DNA of 64,000 nt from positions 496,001-560,000 of the forward strand of contig CAVSNH010000003.1 of NCBI GenBank assembly GCA_963729275.1. The letters are read 5' to 3'. This DNA is from CAVSNH01 sp963729275 (GTDB taxonomy: Bacteria > Actinomycetota > Acidimicrobiia > Acidimicrobiales > RAAP-2). Shown here piece by piece: positions 61,972 through 64,000 of the stretch. The first letter of the stretch is position 1. Each line of letters starts with the position of its first letter. Both the position numbers and the translations under genes were made by a program. The notes beneath the pieces are model-generated. The model searched no databases and was not told the origin of the DNA. It saw only the letters and a list, made by a program, of their open reading frames with translations.

Positions 61972-63543
61972 ACCGGCCGTGCCGATGGACTCTGGCCCGA
62001 CCGACTGGCGTCGACCGACGGTGGCTGCTCGGCCGACGACAGGTGAGGGGCGACCCGTCCGCTACCTAGCCGCATGGGTACCGCAGCCTCGCCTTGGGGA
62101 AAGGAGAATCCGGAATGGCGGGCGGCTCCTCGAGGAGGCCAAAAGGAAGCCGGCCAAGCTCCGGCAAGGGCGGGACCCGAGATGGGCACAGCTCGGCAAC
62201 GAGCCCAGCCGTCATCGGAGGCCTTTCGAGACCCGACGGACTCGAAGGGGACCTGGACCAGAGGAGGGATGCCCCAAAAATGGCCCCTTGTCGGCGACCC
62301 GGCCGGACATGCCCCAAGCTGAATCTCCGGCCTCGCTCGAGGCGCCCCGATGATCGAGACTCGACGAATGGTCTGCTCCACAGGCCCGCCTCTATCGTCC
62401 CTGTACTGCAACAGGATCCCCCCAGGTCACGCCTCGTGCAACTCCATGCACCGGCTGTGAGGGGTTTGTAACCGAGAGTGGCATTGGTCCGATCCCATGG
62501 CATCACGGGATCTCGTCGCTCGTCGGGCTCTCCCGGAGTCCACCCCGATGCGGTCCTCAAGACCAGGGTCGGCGGTGCGCCGGCAAGTGGGTCGCCAGGC
62601 TCATGGCCCAGGCCCGTGACGTCGGCATCCCGCCCGGGGTCGAGGCGCACCCCGCGTGGTCCGAGGCCGCCCTGTGAGAGGACCTGGAGGCCCGCGGTCG
62701 CGGCCCGACCGGAACTCAGCGGCGGGCGGGGAGGCCCACACTTGGTCGAGCACCCAGCCGGTCAGCATCTCGATGCCTGAAGCCGCCAGGAGCTCTCCGG
62801 TCGGCCGTCGACCGCATCAGGTCGAGCTCGTCCCCTGACGTGGTGCCGACGATCATCCGGCGGTGTCCTGGCGGTGGTGGACCTGACGGAGGCTCCTCAT
62901 CTTTTCCACCGGAGCGGTGACCGGACGCTCCGAGATGCTTCGACTCGCCGACCCTCCTTCGGCGCAGAGATTGCCTGCCGTCGGAAGGGCGCCAACCGCC
63001 GGTGGGCTCGGGTCAGAGCGGGGTGAACGCTCAAACGAACAGGGGTTAGAGCAAAATCAATGGGAGAAAGTTGGTCGATAAACACCGGCCACTATGTCCA
63101 GAATGGACGACCGAGCGGCGAGACCGAACGGGCGGGACGCCACTTCCCGGGTGCCCCGAAACCCGACCGGTTAAATCAACAATCGCTTCCTTCACATTCC
63201 GTCGCCCGACCGTAGGGAGCCGACGCCGGCCCAAGATGCGCCTTTCCTCGATGCACCAGCGCTTCCGGGTGCCGGAGAGAGGATTAGGACACTGTTCGTG
63301 ACGACCCGGTGACATTCCGTTGACCGCACTTGCGGCCCCTCTCGGCAGCGAGGTAAATCACTACTAGCCAATGAGTCAGCCGTAGCGAGGCGATATGACC
63401 AGGAAGGACGGCGGAGGTCGGACCGCCCATCGACCCCGATGTCCGTCGACACGCCCGGCAGCGGCCTGTCATAGAACCACAGAACACACAGGGCGGCGGG
63501 ACGACGCCGCGATCATCATGGTCACTCTGGAAGGGCGGAATGA
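61972..63543. other. 1.57-kb region without a convincing gene; small coding relics
   Basis: Open frames here are short, Arg/Pro/Gly-rich and lack starts. Two pieces look formerly coding: GKWVARLMAQARDVGIPPGV on the forward strand (62582-62677, closed by TGA) and LLAASGIEMLTGWVLDQVWA on the reverse strand (about 62735-62798). I cannot assign families. The segment from 63000 to 63540 is lower in GC and likely carries the promoter of the epimerase gene. No rRNA, tRNA or CRISPR repeats seen. Confidence 0.5.
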
Positions 63544-64000
63544 ATGATGGCTAAGGCTGACCTCATTGATCAGATTCTCGGACTTTGTCCCAGCGACGAT
63601 TTGGAGGAACTGCAAAAGCTCACTGGGGAGCTGGTCAGTCACCGAGACAGTCCAGATTCCGAGCGGTTTCGATTCGAGTCGACCCAAGAGCGTTGCATTC
63701 CCGGGTACGGCGACGACCTACTGCCGACCTGGAACCGAGTACTGGTCACTGGCGGCACGGGATGCGTCGGTCATTGTGTACTCTCGCATCTCGTCGGCGA
63801 GCTCCCGGACGCCAACCTCCTTTCGGTGGCTCGGCGGCGTCCCGCCACTCATTCCCGTTTGGATCGTGTGACCTACGTCTCCGGGGATGTGCGCAACTCG
63901 CCGCGAATGACAGAGCTCATGGCGGATTTCCGCCCCGATCTGGTCATTCACCTGGCAGCTCAGAGGAACCCCGCCCTCGCGGAACAATGGGTGGACCAGA
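63544..64000 (+). CDS. NAD-dependent epimerase/dehydratase, 3' end outside window
   Basis: From ATG 63544 (ATG 63547 also usable; GGAAGGGCGGA upstream) the frame stays open to the window end, 152 codons. An unusual 70-residue N-terminal extension (MAKADLIDQILGLCPSDDLE then ELQKLTGELVSHRDSPDSER) precedes the extended-SDR Rossmann start WNRVLVTGGTGCVGHCVLSH, YVSGDVRNSPRMTELMADFR and PDLVIHLAAQRNPALAEQW. The catalytic Tyr-x3-Lys lies past the edge. Its GC is lower than most of the window, suggesting acquisition with a surface-polysaccharide region that continues to the right. Confidence 0.8.
   Translation, partial: MMAKADLIDQILGLCPSDDLEELQKLTGELVSHRDSPDSERFRFESTQERCIPGYGDDLLPTWNRVLVTGGTGCVGHCVLSHLVGELPDANLLSVARRRPATHSRLDRVTYVSGDVRNSPRMTELMADFRPDLVIHLAAQRNPALAEQWVDQ

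Overview
The window is high-GC DNA from an actinomycete-like chromosome, most plausibly an uncultured member of the Acidimicrobiia or a relative. This is inferred from strong GC bias at third codon positions, frequent GTG starts, an NDMA/mycothiol-type alcohol dehydrogenase, a relic of the GWWQAPDGNWYPP tag common in that class, and an actinobacterial-style polyhydroxyalkanoate (PHA) and acyl-CoA gene set. No rRNA, tRNA or CRISPR array was found.

Layout. 1-1.5 kb: a decayed IS701-like transposase with a divergent, broken DUF6788-like start and a perfect palindrome between them. 1.5-3.4 kb: a TetR repressor with two operator-like sites, divergent to an alpha/beta hydrolase and a tautomerase. 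3.6-13 kb: a frame-broken secreted Ig/PKD-like protein, two response regulators, a histidine kinase, and an ABC ATPase with an FtsX-type permease; most of these carry frameshifts. 13.2-16 kb: a truncated VOC gene followed by two exactly bounded, abutting insertion sequences (IS1380 next to IS5) that share the same target bases. 16-23 kb: lipoprotein, nitroreductase, broken phosphoribosyltransferase, MFS transporter, polytopic membrane protein and alcohol dehydrogenase. 23-31 kb: secreted glycosidase-like protein and a tail-to-tail paralogous fragment, an S15/CocE-like hydrolase, a Nudix-methyltransferase fusion, a family 2 glycosyltransferase with a duplicated remnant, and a lipoprotein.

31-36.5 kb holds the most unusual unit: four genes with stop/start overlap or abutment encoding an FAD/NAD(P)-binding oxidoreductase, an ATP-grasp ligase, a MetA-type homoserine acyltransferase and an O-acylhomoserine sulfhydrylase-like PLP enzyme. 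It looks like a pathway to a homoserine-derived, gamma-substituted amino acid or conjugate. 36.5-46 kb: hypothetical protein, secreted peptidase-like hydrolase, EAL-GAF c-di-GMP phosphodiesterase, then a PHA locus (XRE regulator, synthase, phasin, GST-like protein, depolymerase) with good promoters, and a signal peptidase I. 46-51 kb: a CoA-linked catabolic group (phosphotransferase-like kinase, enoyl-CoA hydratase, SDR, TesB-like thioesterase, DUF427). 51-55.6 kb: split MerR regulator, G1 glutamic peptidase, large GT39-type glycosyltransferase. 55.7-57.1 kb: an intact ISL3 element with an 8-bp target duplication. 57.3-62 kb: a coupled exopolysaccharide operon (GT39-like protein, cellulose-synthase-like GT2, small membrane protein, GH8 glucanase). 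After 1.6 kb with no convincing gene, the window ends inside an NAD-dependent epimerase gene.

At least ten genes need frameshifts to be read through. Some of this may be real decay, but the pattern could also come from indel errors in the assembly. Functions of frame-broken genes are therefore given for the ancestral reading frame.
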